In this document: in pieces, positions 17,014 through 24,468 of the stretch
Position numbering within the stretch: position 1 is the first letter of the stretch
How the letters are laid out: every line of letters starts with the position of its first letter
The notes under the pieces: generated by a model
Database searches by the model: none
Told to the model about the DNA's origin: nothing
The model's input: only the letters and a program-made list of their open reading frames with translations
Origin: Hyphomonadaceae bacterium
GTDB taxonomy: Bacteria; Pseudomonadota; Alphaproteobacteria; Caulobacterales; Maricaulaceae
Direction of reading: 5' to 3'
DNA: 33,772 nucleotides
Assembly (NCBI GenBank): GCA_014324115.1
Contig: JACOMS010000012.1
Span: forward strand, 1 to 33,772
Made by a program: the position numbers and the translations under genes

Positions 17014-17089
17014 TGGTGGAGCCAAGGGGAGTCGAACCCCTGACCTCTTCGCTGCCAGCGAAGCGCTCTGCCGGCTGAGCTATGGCCCC
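17014..17089 (-). tRNA. tRNA-Ala (anticodon GGC)
   Basis: 76 nt on the minus strand fold into a standard cloverleaf. The acceptor stem is GGGGCCA paired with TGGCTCC (one G-T wobble). The D-arm is GCTC/GAGC, and the anticodon stem CTTCG/CGAAG has the loop CTGGCAG, giving anticodon GGC. The variable loop is AGGTC, and the T-arm is AGGGG/CCCCT with TTCGACT. Discriminator A and an encoded CCA follow. A recognisable promoter lies just upstream. Confidence 0.97.
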
Positions 17090-17107
17090 TTTTCAAAACC
17101 AACGCGC

Positions 17108-17136
17108 CTGTTAGGCCACCGCGTCACCGGAATCAA
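17108..17136 (-). promoter_or_regulatory. Sigma-70-like promoter of tRNA-Ala
   Basis: Read on the minus strand: TTGATT (17131-17136), a 17-bp spacer, and TAACAG (17108-17113), about 18 bp before the mature tRNA 5' end. The same segment is present but with the -10 destroyed next to the pseudo-tRNA at 6483-6553. Confidence 0.6.
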
Positions 17137-17211
17137 GGAAAAGAATCGGGTAAAACCGGCACCGGGGGAGGCCGCCCCCATGGAAGCGGTCGGCAAGGCC
17201 GATACGTGACG

Positions 17212-17670
17212 TCAGATTTTGATCTCTTCTGCTTCCTTGTCGTCATCATCGTCGGGCGACAGAAGCTCATCGTCTCCCTCATCGTCATCATCGTCATCAT
17301 CGGCACATGGATCGTAACCCGGGACTACCCCGTTATCATCATCGTCATCCTCCTCATCGCTACCGGAAATAATGGAGGCATCGTCACCGTCGAGCTCCAG
17401 CTCTTTGGTTGCGCTCTCTTCATCATCCTCGTCGTCCTCGTCCTGCTCACGATCCGCATCCTCGACATCTTCTTCGTCTTCGTCCTCGACATCTTCGGGA
17501 TCGGGCCTGGTCGGCGCGACATCACGCACGGGCACCGGCTTATCGCCCAGATCGGCCGGATCAAAGCTGTGACCGCATTTCGGGCAGATCGCCGGCAGTC
17601 TGTTCAGATCGTAGAATTTAACGGAGCATTCGGGGCAAACACGTTTTTCGCCCAGACCGGGTTTGGCCAT
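17212..17670 (-). CDS. FYDLN-acid zinc-ribbon protein (TIGR02300 family)
   Basis: 152 residues. The N-terminal 35 form a zinc ribbon: CPEC (Cys12/15), the family motif FYDLN at 19-23, and CPKC (Cys29/32). Everything after about residue 50 is an extremely acidic, low-complexity tail, with runs of Asp and Glu to near the end. TIGR02300 members are short, nearly restricted to alphaproteobacteria, and have no established function. They are typically found, as here, next to aroA-cmk. It is divergent from aroA with 108 bp between starts. The zinc ribbon suggests a nucleic-acid or protein contact, and the tail length is likely variable among strains. Identity is confident; role is unknown. Confidence 0.93.
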   Translation of the reverse strand: MAKPGLGEKRVCPECSVKFYDLNRLPAICPKCGHSFDPADLGDKPVPVRDVAPTRPDPEDVEDEDEEDVEDADREQDEDDEDDEESATKELELDGDDASIISGSDEEDDDDDNGVVPGYDPCADDDDDDDEGDDELLSPDDDDDKEAEEIKI

Positions 17671-17755
17671 TGTCTATCCTTGTGATTTACTCTCGGTGTT
17701 TTACCCTCGAAATGAGTGACAGGTGCAGTCCTGCGCTCTTGCACCCGGGCACCGA

Positions 17756-17767
17756 CACACTAGTGTG
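17756..17767. promoter_or_regulatory. Perfect 12-bp palindrome before aroA
   Basis: CACACTAGTGTG is fully self-complementary. Its last bases run into the GGGG ribosome site (17767-17770) of aroA and it lies in the 108-bp FYDLN/aroA divergent spacer, a position suitable for an operator. No regulator is assigned. Confidence 0.35.
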
Positions 17768-17778
17768 GGGACGTAGTC

Positions 17779-19146
17779 ATGCGTCGTAGTTTTTCAACCC
17801 CTCAAGTCGACGGCAATTTTGCCATGTCCACACCCGCCCCCGCGTTTCACAGGGCCATTGCCCGTTCCGGCCGGGCGTTAACGGGAATCGTGCGCACCCC
17901 GGGCGATAAATCCATTTCCCACAGATCCATTATATTCGGAGCGCTGGCCGAGGGTGTGACCACCATATCCGGCTTGCTCGAGGGTGCAGATATCATGTCC
18001 ACCATCGGCGCTATGCGGGCCTTTGACGCCAGGGTTGAACGGCGGGATGTCGGGGTATGGGAGGTCACAGGAACCCCGACTCCCGTCTCGCCCGGGGTCC
18101 CGGTCGATTGCGGCAATTCCGGCACAGGCGTACGCCTTGTCATGGGGGCGGTCTCGGCCTATCCGGTGACAGCGACATTTACAGGCGATGCCTCCCTCAC
18201 CTCCCGCCCCATGCGGCGGATACTCGACCCGCTGCGGCGGATGGGTGTCACGGCCACATCAACGGCAGACGGTCGTTTGCCCGCAACAATCACCTCGAAC
18301 GGCAGGCTTTCACCCCTTGATTATCACAGTCCCAGGGCCTCCGCGCAGGTGAAATCGGCTATCCTGCTCGCCGGTCTCGGCGCAACCGGCACAACGACGG
18401 TGCATGAGCCCGAGCGCTCCCGCGACCACACGGAAAACATGCTCCGCGCCTTTGGCATCTCCATAAAAGTGGACGGGTTGTCGGTGAGTGTCACCGGTCC
18501 GGCCAAACTCAGGGCCGCCCATGTCCATGTGCCGGGTGATCCGTCATCCGCTGCCTTCCCCATGGTCGCCGCCCTCATCACGCCGGGATCGGATGTGATC
18601 ATCGAAAACATCATGATGAACCCGACACGCACAGGTCTGTTCGAAACCCTGACCGAAATGGGCGCGGAGCTGCGAAAATTCAATTTCCGCATATCCGGCG
18701 GTGAAACCGTTGCCGATATCCGCGTCCGTCACAGTGAATTGCGTGGCGTTACTGTCCCGCCGGAGCGCGCCCCGTCCATGATTGATGAATATCCCGTCCT
18801 TGCGGTGGCCTCGGCCTGTGCCAAAGGCGAAACCGTCATGAACGGTATCCATGAATTGCGGGTAAAGGAGTCAGACCGCATCGCCGCGACAGCGTCCCTG
18901 CTGCGCTGCAACGGTGTCGAAGTCCGTGAAAGGGACGACGGCATGACGATCACGGGGATGAAAACCGTTCCCGGCGGCGGTCACGTCGTCATCCGTCATG
19001 ACCACCGCATCGCCATGAGCGCCCTTGTGCTCGGCCTCAATGCCCGCGCGACCGTGTCCATAGATGACGCCTCCATGATTGCCACCAGCTTCCCGAACTT
19101 CTTCCGGGTGATGCAGGCCCTCGGGGCGGATATGGCTGCATCATGA
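17779..19146 (+). CDS. aroA: 3-phosphoshikimate 1-carboxyvinyltransferase (EPSP synthase)
   Basis: Joins shikimate-3-phosphate and phosphoenolpyruvate, the sixth shikimate-pathway step, in the cytoplasm. 455 residues from ATG 17779, which has a GGGG site 8 nt upstream; a second ATG at 17824 lacks one. Motifs: PGDKSISHRS near 42-51 (PEP/S3P Lys and Ser), GNSGTGVRL near 112-120, GDASLTSRPM, SAQVKSAILLAGL, RDHTENML, PGDPSSAAFP, APSMIDEYPVLA (catalytic Asp), and ELRVKESDR. The overall pattern follows class II (CP4-like) enzymes of alphaproteobacteria. The position that is Ala in CP4 EPSPS (NAATG) is Gly115 here (NSGTG), as in glyphosate-sensitive class I enzymes. Its stop overlaps cmk by 4 bp, so the two are co-translated. 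Confidence 0.97.
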   Translation: MRRSFSTPQVDGNFAMSTPAPAFHRAIARSGRALTGIVRTPGDKSISHRSIIFGALAEGVTTISGLLEGADIMSTIGAMRAFDARVERRDVGVWEVTGTPTPVSPGVPVDCGNSGTGVRLVMGAVSAYPVTATFTGDASLTSRPMRRILDPLRRMGVTATSTADGRLPATITSNGRLSPLDYHSPRASAQVKSAILLAGLGATGTTTVHEPERSRDHTENMLRAFGISIKVDGLSVSVTGPAKLRAAHVHVPGDPSSAAFPMVAALITPGSDVIIENIMMNPTRTGLFETLTEMGAELRKFNFRISGGETVADIRVRHSELRGVTVPPERAPSMIDEYPVLAVASACAKGETVMNGIHELRVKESDRIAATASLLRCNGVEVRERDDGMTITGMKTVPGGGHVVIRHDHRIAMSALVLGLNARATVSIDDASMIATSFPNFFRVMQALGADMAAS

Positions 19147-19841
19147 GCAGGCCTGTCATCATCGCCATCGACGGCACCTTCGCCAGCGGCAAGGGCACGC
19201 TCGCCGGAAAACTCGCCGATCATTACGGCTTTGACCACCTGGACACCGGCAGGTTGTACCGCGCCGTGGCGCAGACCGTCCTGACCCGGGGCGGCGACCC
19301 GGATGATGCCGCTACCGCAACCGGAGCCGCCCGAACCCTCGACATTGCCCTGCTGGATGATCCCGTACTCAAGAGCGGACCGGTCGGCGCGGCGGCCTCC
19401 AGGGTCGCCATGCACATTCCGGTGCGCCAGGCGCTGCGCGACTTTCAGCGCGACTTCGCGACCGATACGGCCCGCAAGGGGGCGGTACTCGACGGCCGCG
19501 ATATCGGCACGGTCATTTGCCCCGACGCCGATGTCAAGCTCTACATAGACGCCAAACCGGAACAACGGGCGCAACGCCGCTACGCCGAGCTCACCGGCTA
19601 CGGTGAGGACATCACATATGAATCCGTGCTCACCCAGCTCAGGGAACGCGACCACCGGGACAGCACCCGGGCCGTCGCGCCGCTGAAACCGGCAAAGGAT
19701 GCACACCTGATTGATACAACGGGGCTTTCGGTTGACGGGGTATTCGGGCAGGCCGTCAGGCTTGTCGACGCCATTATGTCCGGATCACGGGCAAGAAGAA
19801 AACCGCCAGGGACCGGTATGCGCAGCACGCCTGACTCCTGA
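19143..19841 (+). CDS. cmk: Cytidylate kinase
   Basis: Phosphorylates CMP/dCMP to the diphosphates in pyrimidine nucleotide supply. 232 residues. The P-loop is GTFASGKGT at 11-19 (usually GPAASGKGT; Thr-Phe replaces Pro-Ala). DTGRLYRAVA near 36-45 is the NMP-binding helix, LDGRDIGTVICPDADVKLYIDA covers the conserved Asp-Arg region, and the RR...RDHRDSTRAVAPL lid lies towards the C-terminus. The start ATG overlaps the aroA stop as ATGA. The tail beyond residue about 215 (SRARRKPPGTG) is basic and likely disordered. The usual next gene rpsA is absent; a phosphodiesterase gene points back toward it instead. Confidence 0.96.
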   Translation: MSRPVIIAIDGTFASGKGTLAGKLADHYGFDHLDTGRLYRAVAQTVLTRGGDPDDAATATGAARTLDIALLDDPVLKSGPVGAAASRVAMHIPVRQALRDFQRDFATDTARKGAVLDGRDIGTVICPDADVKLYIDAKPEQRAQRRYAELTGYGEDITYESVLTQLRERDHRDSTRAVAPLKPAKDAHLIDTTGLSVDGVFGQAVRLVDAIMSGSRARRKPPGTGMRSTPDS

Positions 19842-19871
19842 AAAACAGGGCATCCATGTTTAAGGTCGGTA

Positions 19872-19936
19872 GTGATGAAGGCAGCAATGTATTTGCAGGG
19901 CTCAGGGATTGGCGCAGGGTTGCAATCCGTCATCAC
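19872..19936. other. Potential three-way-junction structure in the cmk/phosphodiesterase gap
   Basis: An outer stem GTGATGA (19872-19878) with TCATCAC (19930-19936) encloses two hairpins: GCAA-TGTAT-TTGC (about 19884-19896) and GGATTG (19906-19911) with CAATCC (19923-19928). All pairs are Watson-Crick. It lies 31 bp after cmk and 77 bp before the convergent gene's stop. It could be a terminator-like structure or a small RNA; no T-run follows immediately. Confidence 0.35.
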
Positions 19937-20012
19937 AGCTGCGTGCACACTTTCCTCTTTGCAATTTTGATCGCGGTCATCGTCATACACTGGATTCAAT
20001 GAGTTCCTGACC

Positions 20013-21140
20013 CTAGAAATGCATCGTTTCTGCCCAGGTTTCGTGCCCCGGGCTAACCAGGCGCATGGTGAGTTGTCTGCGTTCCCAATCGATGTCGATC
20101 AACCCGAAATTGGCCTCCTGCCGCATGGACGTCAGGCGGTGCGGCCCGGGTTCAACATAAGTATCGCCCGGTTTGAGCCAGGCGCTAATCGGGGCATTGA
20201 GTGAGCTGGTCGTCAACTCATGGAGCGGATATCCTGCCACGTCACTGCGTCGGTAAATGGCTCCGGCATGTCGGTCACCGGACACGATGACAGCATTGGT
20301 CACGTTTGCATCCCTGATGGTTTGATAAAGTTTTTCGCGCTCATGGGGCAAGGTGCGCCAGGCTTCCCAGCCATGACCTTCGGCGATGACCTGAATGGAG
20401 CTGACGATAATGCGCAGGTCTGCGGGCTCAGCCAACTCTTCGGCCAGCCATTGCCACTGCGCTTCGCCCAGCATGGTCGAACCTGAATCTGTGGCCGGGA
20501 GATATCGTTCCCTGCCCCTGGCATTGTGCGCATCGGTTTTGCGCAACGGCCCGCGGAAATAGCGGGTATCAAGCAGAATCAGCTGTACACTTTGTCCATT
20601 CGGGCCGAAAGTCCTGGACGTGTAGATTCCGGGTCGGCTGTGGCGTTCGTCGCCGGCCGGAATATCCCATGCCTCAAGGAACAGCTCCTGTGCCCTTTGC
20701 CGGAAGGGGTAGTCCGCGCCACCGTCATTGACGCCGAAATCGTGGTCATCCCAAGTGAACATCATAGGTGTGTGCTGACGAAACGCGGCAAATGTCCGGC
20801 TGCCGGCGAGTTGTGTGTAAGAACGCACCATTTTCGGCATGGCCGGGTCGGTAAATTCCGGATGATTCCGATAGTGATCACCGTAAACATTGTCGCCCAG
20901 CAAAACGAACAGGTCCGGTCTCTCGGCCGCAATCCCGTTCCAGATTGTCATGCTCCTGTCTTCCCGCAGGCAGGAGCCAAACCCGATACGGGTCAGCACT
21001 TTGGACGTATCCAGGGCTGCGCTCGGCATGGAAAAACCGGATGGCGACGCCACCTCCGACCCCGTGGCCCCGGGTGAGGCAGCTTTCATGCAGGCGGTCA
21101 GACAGAAGACGGCGAGGCCGGAAAACAGAATATACTTCAT
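20013..21140 (-). CDS. PhoD-like metallophosphatase / phosphodiesterase lipoprotein
   Basis: 375 residues with a lipoprotein signal (lipobox L-T-A-C, Cys17). AAGGGAA lies before the ATG. Metallophosphatase motifs of the PhoD/alkaline phosphatase D group follow: GFGSC at 53-57, LLGDNVYGD at 80-88, WDDHDFGVNDG at 130-140, LLDTRYFRGPL, and SGDRHAGAIYR near 288-298. These supply the two-metal site (Asp/Asn/His). PhoD-like enzymes hydrolyse phosphodiesters and phosphomonoesters. Members with this short lipoprotein layout lack the N-terminal PhoD beta domain and are of untested specificity. Lipid-anchored in the periplasm or outer membrane. It stands alone, convergent with aroA-cmk, and appears to interrupt the common cmk-rpsA order. 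Confidence 0.88.
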   Translation of the reverse strand: MKYILFSGLAVFCLTACMKAASPGATGSEVASPSGFSMPSAALDTSKVLTRIGFGSCLREDRSMTIWNGIAAERPDLFVLLGDNVYGDHYRNHPEFTDPAMPKMVRSYTQLAGSRTFAAFRQHTPMMFTWDDHDFGVNDGGADYPFRQRAQELFLEAWDIPAGDERHSRPGIYTSRTFGPNGQSVQLILLDTRYFRGPLRKTDAHNARGRERYLPATDSGSTMLGEAQWQWLAEELAEPADLRIIVSSIQVIAEGHGWEAWRTLPHEREKLYQTIRDANVTNAVIVSGDRHAGAIYRRSDVAGYPLHELTTSSLNAPISAWLKPGDTYVEPGPHRLTSMRQEANFGLIDIDWERRQLTMRLVSPGHETWAETMHF

Positions 21141-21558
21141 GATGTTCCCTTAACACGAATGTTGACAACAAGCATTTCGGGCGCCGCCCCCGGAGAAGAG
21201 GACAGCGCCCACGACAGAGGTGAGACAAAAGCACTGCTGTATACGGGCATCGCCATAGCGTCCCTGCAGACAATGCCCTGCCACCGGTAAAGTACAAAAC
21301 CCGGCAACTTCCTTATGTTCAATGTAAATACACCACATGTCGTATTCAAGAATGGGACAGTTTCATGATTCAGTCTGTTTTTGCCGCCCGGGCCCGCAGC
21401 CGGGAGAGTGATCCCGGGGATGCGCGTGAGGTGCGCATTAAACGCGAGGGCGCAGGCATCGGATTTTATATTCTCCCAGGCGCCCCGGCCTGCCCGCACA
21501 GACCTGACCCGATCCGGGCTGGAGATATGCAGATCGGAGGAATAAACGCACGGCGACC
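21141..21558. other. 418-bp gap without a convincing gene
   Basis: Overlapping weak frames exist on both strands (plus-strand 21365-21628; minus-strand 21137-21631, the latter overlapping the phosphodiesterase start as ATGA and running into the SDR gene), but none shows a domain, signal or ribosome site. The 3' part downstream of the SDR gene shows no clear terminator. Confidence 0.5.
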
Positions 21559-22302
21559 TTATTGTCGGGCGGGCGGTGTGAAATGGCCTGTTCCGCGAAA
21601 GGTAATGATTTCGCCGTTTTTGCTGTAGCACGGGGATAGCATCTCGACAATCAACGGGGCCAACTCCGACGGATGGGGCAGACTGTCCGGGTTTTCGCCC
21701 GGCATGGCCATGGCGCGCATGGCGGTACGTGTGGCGCCGGGATTGAGGAGATTAACCCGTAAATTTGTGATTCCGACTTCTTTTGCGTAGCATTGTACGA
21801 AAGCTTCAAGTGCGGCTTTGGACGCCGCATAGGGCCCCCAATAGGCCCGACGGGAATTGACGATGCCGGATGTCTGGAATACGGCCCGCCCCGACTCTGA
21901 CGCGCGAAGGAGAGGATCAAGTGAGCGGATCAGGCGGTAATTCGCCGTTGTGTTGATTGAGAAAACCCGATTCCAGACATCGGGTTTTACGTGCGGCGCC
22001 GGGGTGATATCGCCGAGCACACCTGCATTGGCAAACAGGCCGTCAAGTCGCCCCCAGCGGTCGTGAATAACCCCGCCGAGACGGTCTATGGCTTCAAAAT
22101 CCTCCAGATCCATCGGGACAAGCGTGCATTGCCCGCCCGCGGATTTGATTTCATCGTCCAGCTCTTCCAGTCCACCCTGGGTTCGGGCGACGGCGATGAT
22201 ATGCGATCCGGCCCGTGCCAGAGCTTTTGCAGCAAAATAGCCAATGCCCCGGGACGCACCCGTGACAAGTGTCAGACGGCCTGCAACAGGTTTGTCGGAC
22301 AC
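21559..22302 (-). CDS. Short-chain dehydrogenase/reductase
   Basis: 247 residues, classical SDR length. The NAD(P)-binding motif is TGASRGIG at 14-21 and NAG is at 92-94. Asn117 lies in the SINTT segment. The catalytic set is Ser145, Tyr158 and Lys162 (YAASK). Leu-Asn-Pro-Gly-Ala at about 185-190 is the usual post-beta-6 loop. Arg40 after the second strand favours NADP(H). Only 6 bp separate it from the purF stop, and the same SDR commonly follows purF in alphaproteobacteria, so it is probably co-transcribed. No substrate is known for this SDR group. Confidence 0.9.
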   Translation of the reverse strand: MSDKPVAGRLTLVTGASRGIGYFAAKALARAGSHIIAVARTQGGLEELDDEIKSAGGQCTLVPMDLEDFEAIDRLGGVIHDRWGRLDGLFANAGVLGDITPAPHVKPDVWNRVFSINTTANYRLIRSLDPLLRASESGRAVFQTSGIVNSRRAYWGPYAASKAALEAFVQCYAKEVGITNLRVNLLNPGATRTAMRAMAMPGENPDSLPHPSELAPLIVEMLSPCYSKNGEIITFRGTGHFTPPARQ

Positions 22303-22308
22303 GGGGCC

Positions 22309-23778
22309 TTAAGCCACTTCCACAAGGAAGGAGAGCTGTTTGTCACCGTCCGCGAGCTGGTGATCCTTGTCGATCAGTGGCGTTGGGTAGTGCCCTGTGA
22401 AACAGTGGTCCGTATATTGCGGCGCATTTTCCCGGCGGTGATCCTCACCCATGGCCCAGTACAGTCCTTCGATGGAGAGAAAGCCAAGACTGTGGACTTC
22501 GAGCATGTCCATCATTTGATCAACGGTGTAATTGGCGGCGATCAATTTGTCCCGCGTCGGCATATCAATGCCGTAATGGTCCGGATGTATGATTGGCGGA
22601 GAGGCGGACCGGAAATGCACTTCGGTGGCGCCGGCCGCTTTCACCATTCGAATAATTTTGCTTGAGGTGGTGCCGCGTACAATGGAGTCATCAATCAGGA
22701 GCACGCGCTTGCCTTCGATCTTGGTGCGGTTGGCGGAATGTTTCAGGCGCACGCCCATGTCGCGGGTCTGTTGGGTCGGCTGGATAAATGTGCGTCCGAC
22801 GTAGTGGTTGCGGATAATGCCGAATTCGAACGGAATGCCCGTTTCCTGAGCAAAGCCAAGTGCGGCCGACACACCGCTGTCGGGTACGGGAACAATCACA
22901 TCTACATCCACAGGAGCTTCATGTGCCAGTCTCTGGCCCATACGCTTGCGAACCTCATAGACGCTTTTACCGCCGACAATGCTGTCAGGGCGGGCGAAAT
23001 AAACAAACTCGAATATACAGGGTCGTGGAGGCGTTTGCGGGAAAGCACGGAATGAGCGGATACCGTCCACATTAATGACAACAACTTCGCCAGGCTCAAC
23101 TTCGCGAATAAATTCGGCCCCGATCATGTCAAAGGCACAGGTCTCGGATGCAAGGGTATGGGAATTGTCAATCCGGCCGATCAGCAGGGGCCGGATGCCG
23201 ACCCGATCACGGGCTCCGATAAGTGCGTCTTCTGTCATGCCGACAAAGGCGTAGCCGCCATCAATCTGGCACAGGGCGGCGATAAAGCGTTCGATGAATT
23301 CTTTGCCGCGGGAACGGGCAATCAGATGAATGAGCACTTCCGTATCGCTCGTGCTTTGAAAAATCGCGCCGCTTTTGGCGAGGCGCTCGCGCAGGTAATA
23401 GGCATTGGTCAGATGACCGTTATGGGCTATGGCAAACCCGCCGGAGTGCAATTCGGAAAAGAGCGGTTGTACATTGCGCAGTGTTGTTTGCCCGGTCGTG
23501 GAATAACGGTTATGCCCGATAGAAATATGGCCTTTCAGGCGCCTGGACGGGGCTTCGCTGGTGAAATTGTCACCAACCATACCGAGGTGGCGCTCCGTGT
23601 GGAATTTTTCGCCGTCATAACTGGCGATACCGCAGGCTTCCTGACCGCGGTGTTGCAGGGCGTGCAGACCCAAAGCGGTCAGGGATGCGGCATTATCTGT
23701 CCCGAGTATGCCGAATACGCCGCATTCCTCGCGGATGCGGTCTTCATTCGGGTCGAACTCACACGTGGGATTGTTCAT
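22309..23778 (-). CDS. purF: Amidophosphoribosyltransferase
   Basis: First committed step of purine synthesis: PRPP + glutamine to 5-phosphoribosylamine. 489 residues. An 18-residue propeptide precedes the N-terminal nucleophile Cys19 (EE|CGVFGILG), expected to be cleaved off. The glutaminase domain (19-250) includes GLHALQHRGQEACGI and the RYSTTG and NGHL segments. The PRTase domain has the PRPP loop VLLIDDSIVRGTTS near 365-378. Near the C-terminus, CFTGHYPTP resembles the end of iron-sulfur type (Bacillus-like) enzymes, but the CxxC just before it is absent, so a 4Fe-4S cluster is unlikely. The start overlaps the cvpA stop by 4 bp (ATGA), coupling the two. Confidence 0.97.
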   Translation of the reverse strand: MNNPTCEFDPNEDRIREECGVFGILGTDNAASLTALGLHALQHRGQEACGIASYDGEKFHTERHLGMVGDNFTSEAPSRRLKGHISIGHNRYSTTGQTTLRNVQPLFSELHSGGFAIAHNGHLTNAYYLRERLAKSGAIFQSTSDTEVLIHLIARSRGKEFIERFIAALCQIDGGYAFVGMTEDALIGARDRVGIRPLLIGRIDNSHTLASETCAFDMIGAEFIREVEPGEVVVINVDGIRSFRAFPQTPPRPCIFEFVYFARPDSIVGGKSVYEVRKRMGQRLAHEAPVDVDVIVPVPDSGVSAALGFAQETGIPFEFGIIRNHYVGRTFIQPTQQTRDMGVRLKHSANRTKIEGKRVLLIDDSIVRGTTSSKIIRMVKAAGATEVHFRSASPPIIHPDHYGIDMPTRDKLIAANYTVDQMMDMLEVHSLGFLSIEGLYWAMGEDHRRENAPQYTDHCFTGHYPTPLIDKDHQLADGDKQLSFLVEVA

Positions 23779-24446
23779 ATTCCGCCCCGGATACAGCCCT
23801 CAAACAGGCCGTCCTTCAGTCGTTCGGCACAGTTTTTCATCCGATTGAAGGGAAGCGCGCGGATGCCGTCACCAATGCGATCCAGAAGCGGGAAAAAAGT
23901 TGAATTTTGTAACATGACCGGAAGCTCGGGCGCCTCAACCTCCATCTGATCCTGCATGGATTCAGGCATTTCTTCAAGAAAGTCATCAGAAAATTCCGGG
24001 CGGTTGGCCTCATAGTAATCCCGAAATTCCTGTACGTCCTGTCCGGAACGGTATTGCGCCGTCAGGAGCATGGTTGCCAGGGCTGCGATTATGAGGCCGC
24101 GTGCCGCGCCGAACCCGCCGCCCAGGAGACGGTCAACCGGTCCGACTCTGCCACCACGCAGGAATTTGGCGGCTGCAGCCAGCGGGAAGGTGATGAGCAG
24201 GTAGACGAGAGAGAAAATACCAAGCCCGAGAACCATGTCAGACAGCCATGACGGCTGGACAAAATCCTGCATGGCGAACCGGAAGCGTCCCCAGATGAAC
24301 AGGCTGATTCCGAGGGCTGCAACGAGGGCGATGACCGAAACGAGTTCGCGGACGAGGCCGCGAACAAAGGCTGTCACAAACGAAACAATAATCACCAGCA
24401 GAACGACAATATCAAAGCCGTTAAAGTCCCAGGGACCGATGGACAT
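23775..24446 (-). CDS. cvpA: CvpA family membrane protein
   Basis: 223 residues. Four hydrophobic segments (about 11-30, 36-54, 66-90 and 108-130) with the CvpA signature FVRGLVRELVSVIALVAAL between the first two, and RLLGGGFGAARGLII before the fourth. A soluble acidic C-terminal region (EFRDYYEANRPEF...) follows to the end. CvpA is needed for colicin V production in E. coli, and its general role is envelope-related but poorly defined. It is linked to purF here by a 4-bp overlap, the arrangement seen across proteobacteria. AAGGTG before the ATG is a good ribosome site. It lies 22 bp downstream of radA on the same strand. Confidence 0.94.
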   Translation of the reverse strand: MSIGPWDFNGFDIVVLLVIIVSFVTAFVRGLVRELVSVIALVAALGISLFIWGRFRFAMQDFVQPSWLSDMVLGLGIFSLVYLLITFPLAAAAKFLRGGRVGPVDRLLGGGFGAARGLIIAALATMLLTAQYRSGQDVQEFRDYYEANRPEFSDDFLEEMPESMQDQMEVEAPELPVMLQNSTFFPLLDRIGDGIRALPFNRMKNCAERLKDGLFEGCIRGGI

Positions 24447-24468
24447 ACGTCACCTTTCAAAGGATGAT

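Noticed and set aside
17206-17685. Plus-strand ORF of 159 codons, very hydrophobic (Ile/Val runs)
   Set aside because: It is the antisense of the Asp/Glu-rich tail of the FYDLN protein (GAC/GAT reads as GTC/ATC), not a membrane protein gene.
21137-21631. 164-codon minus-strand ORF ending in the phosphodiesterase start codon
   Set aside because: Overlaps the SDR coding sequence in another frame, and has no domain, signal or ribosome site; the ATGA overlap is likely chance.
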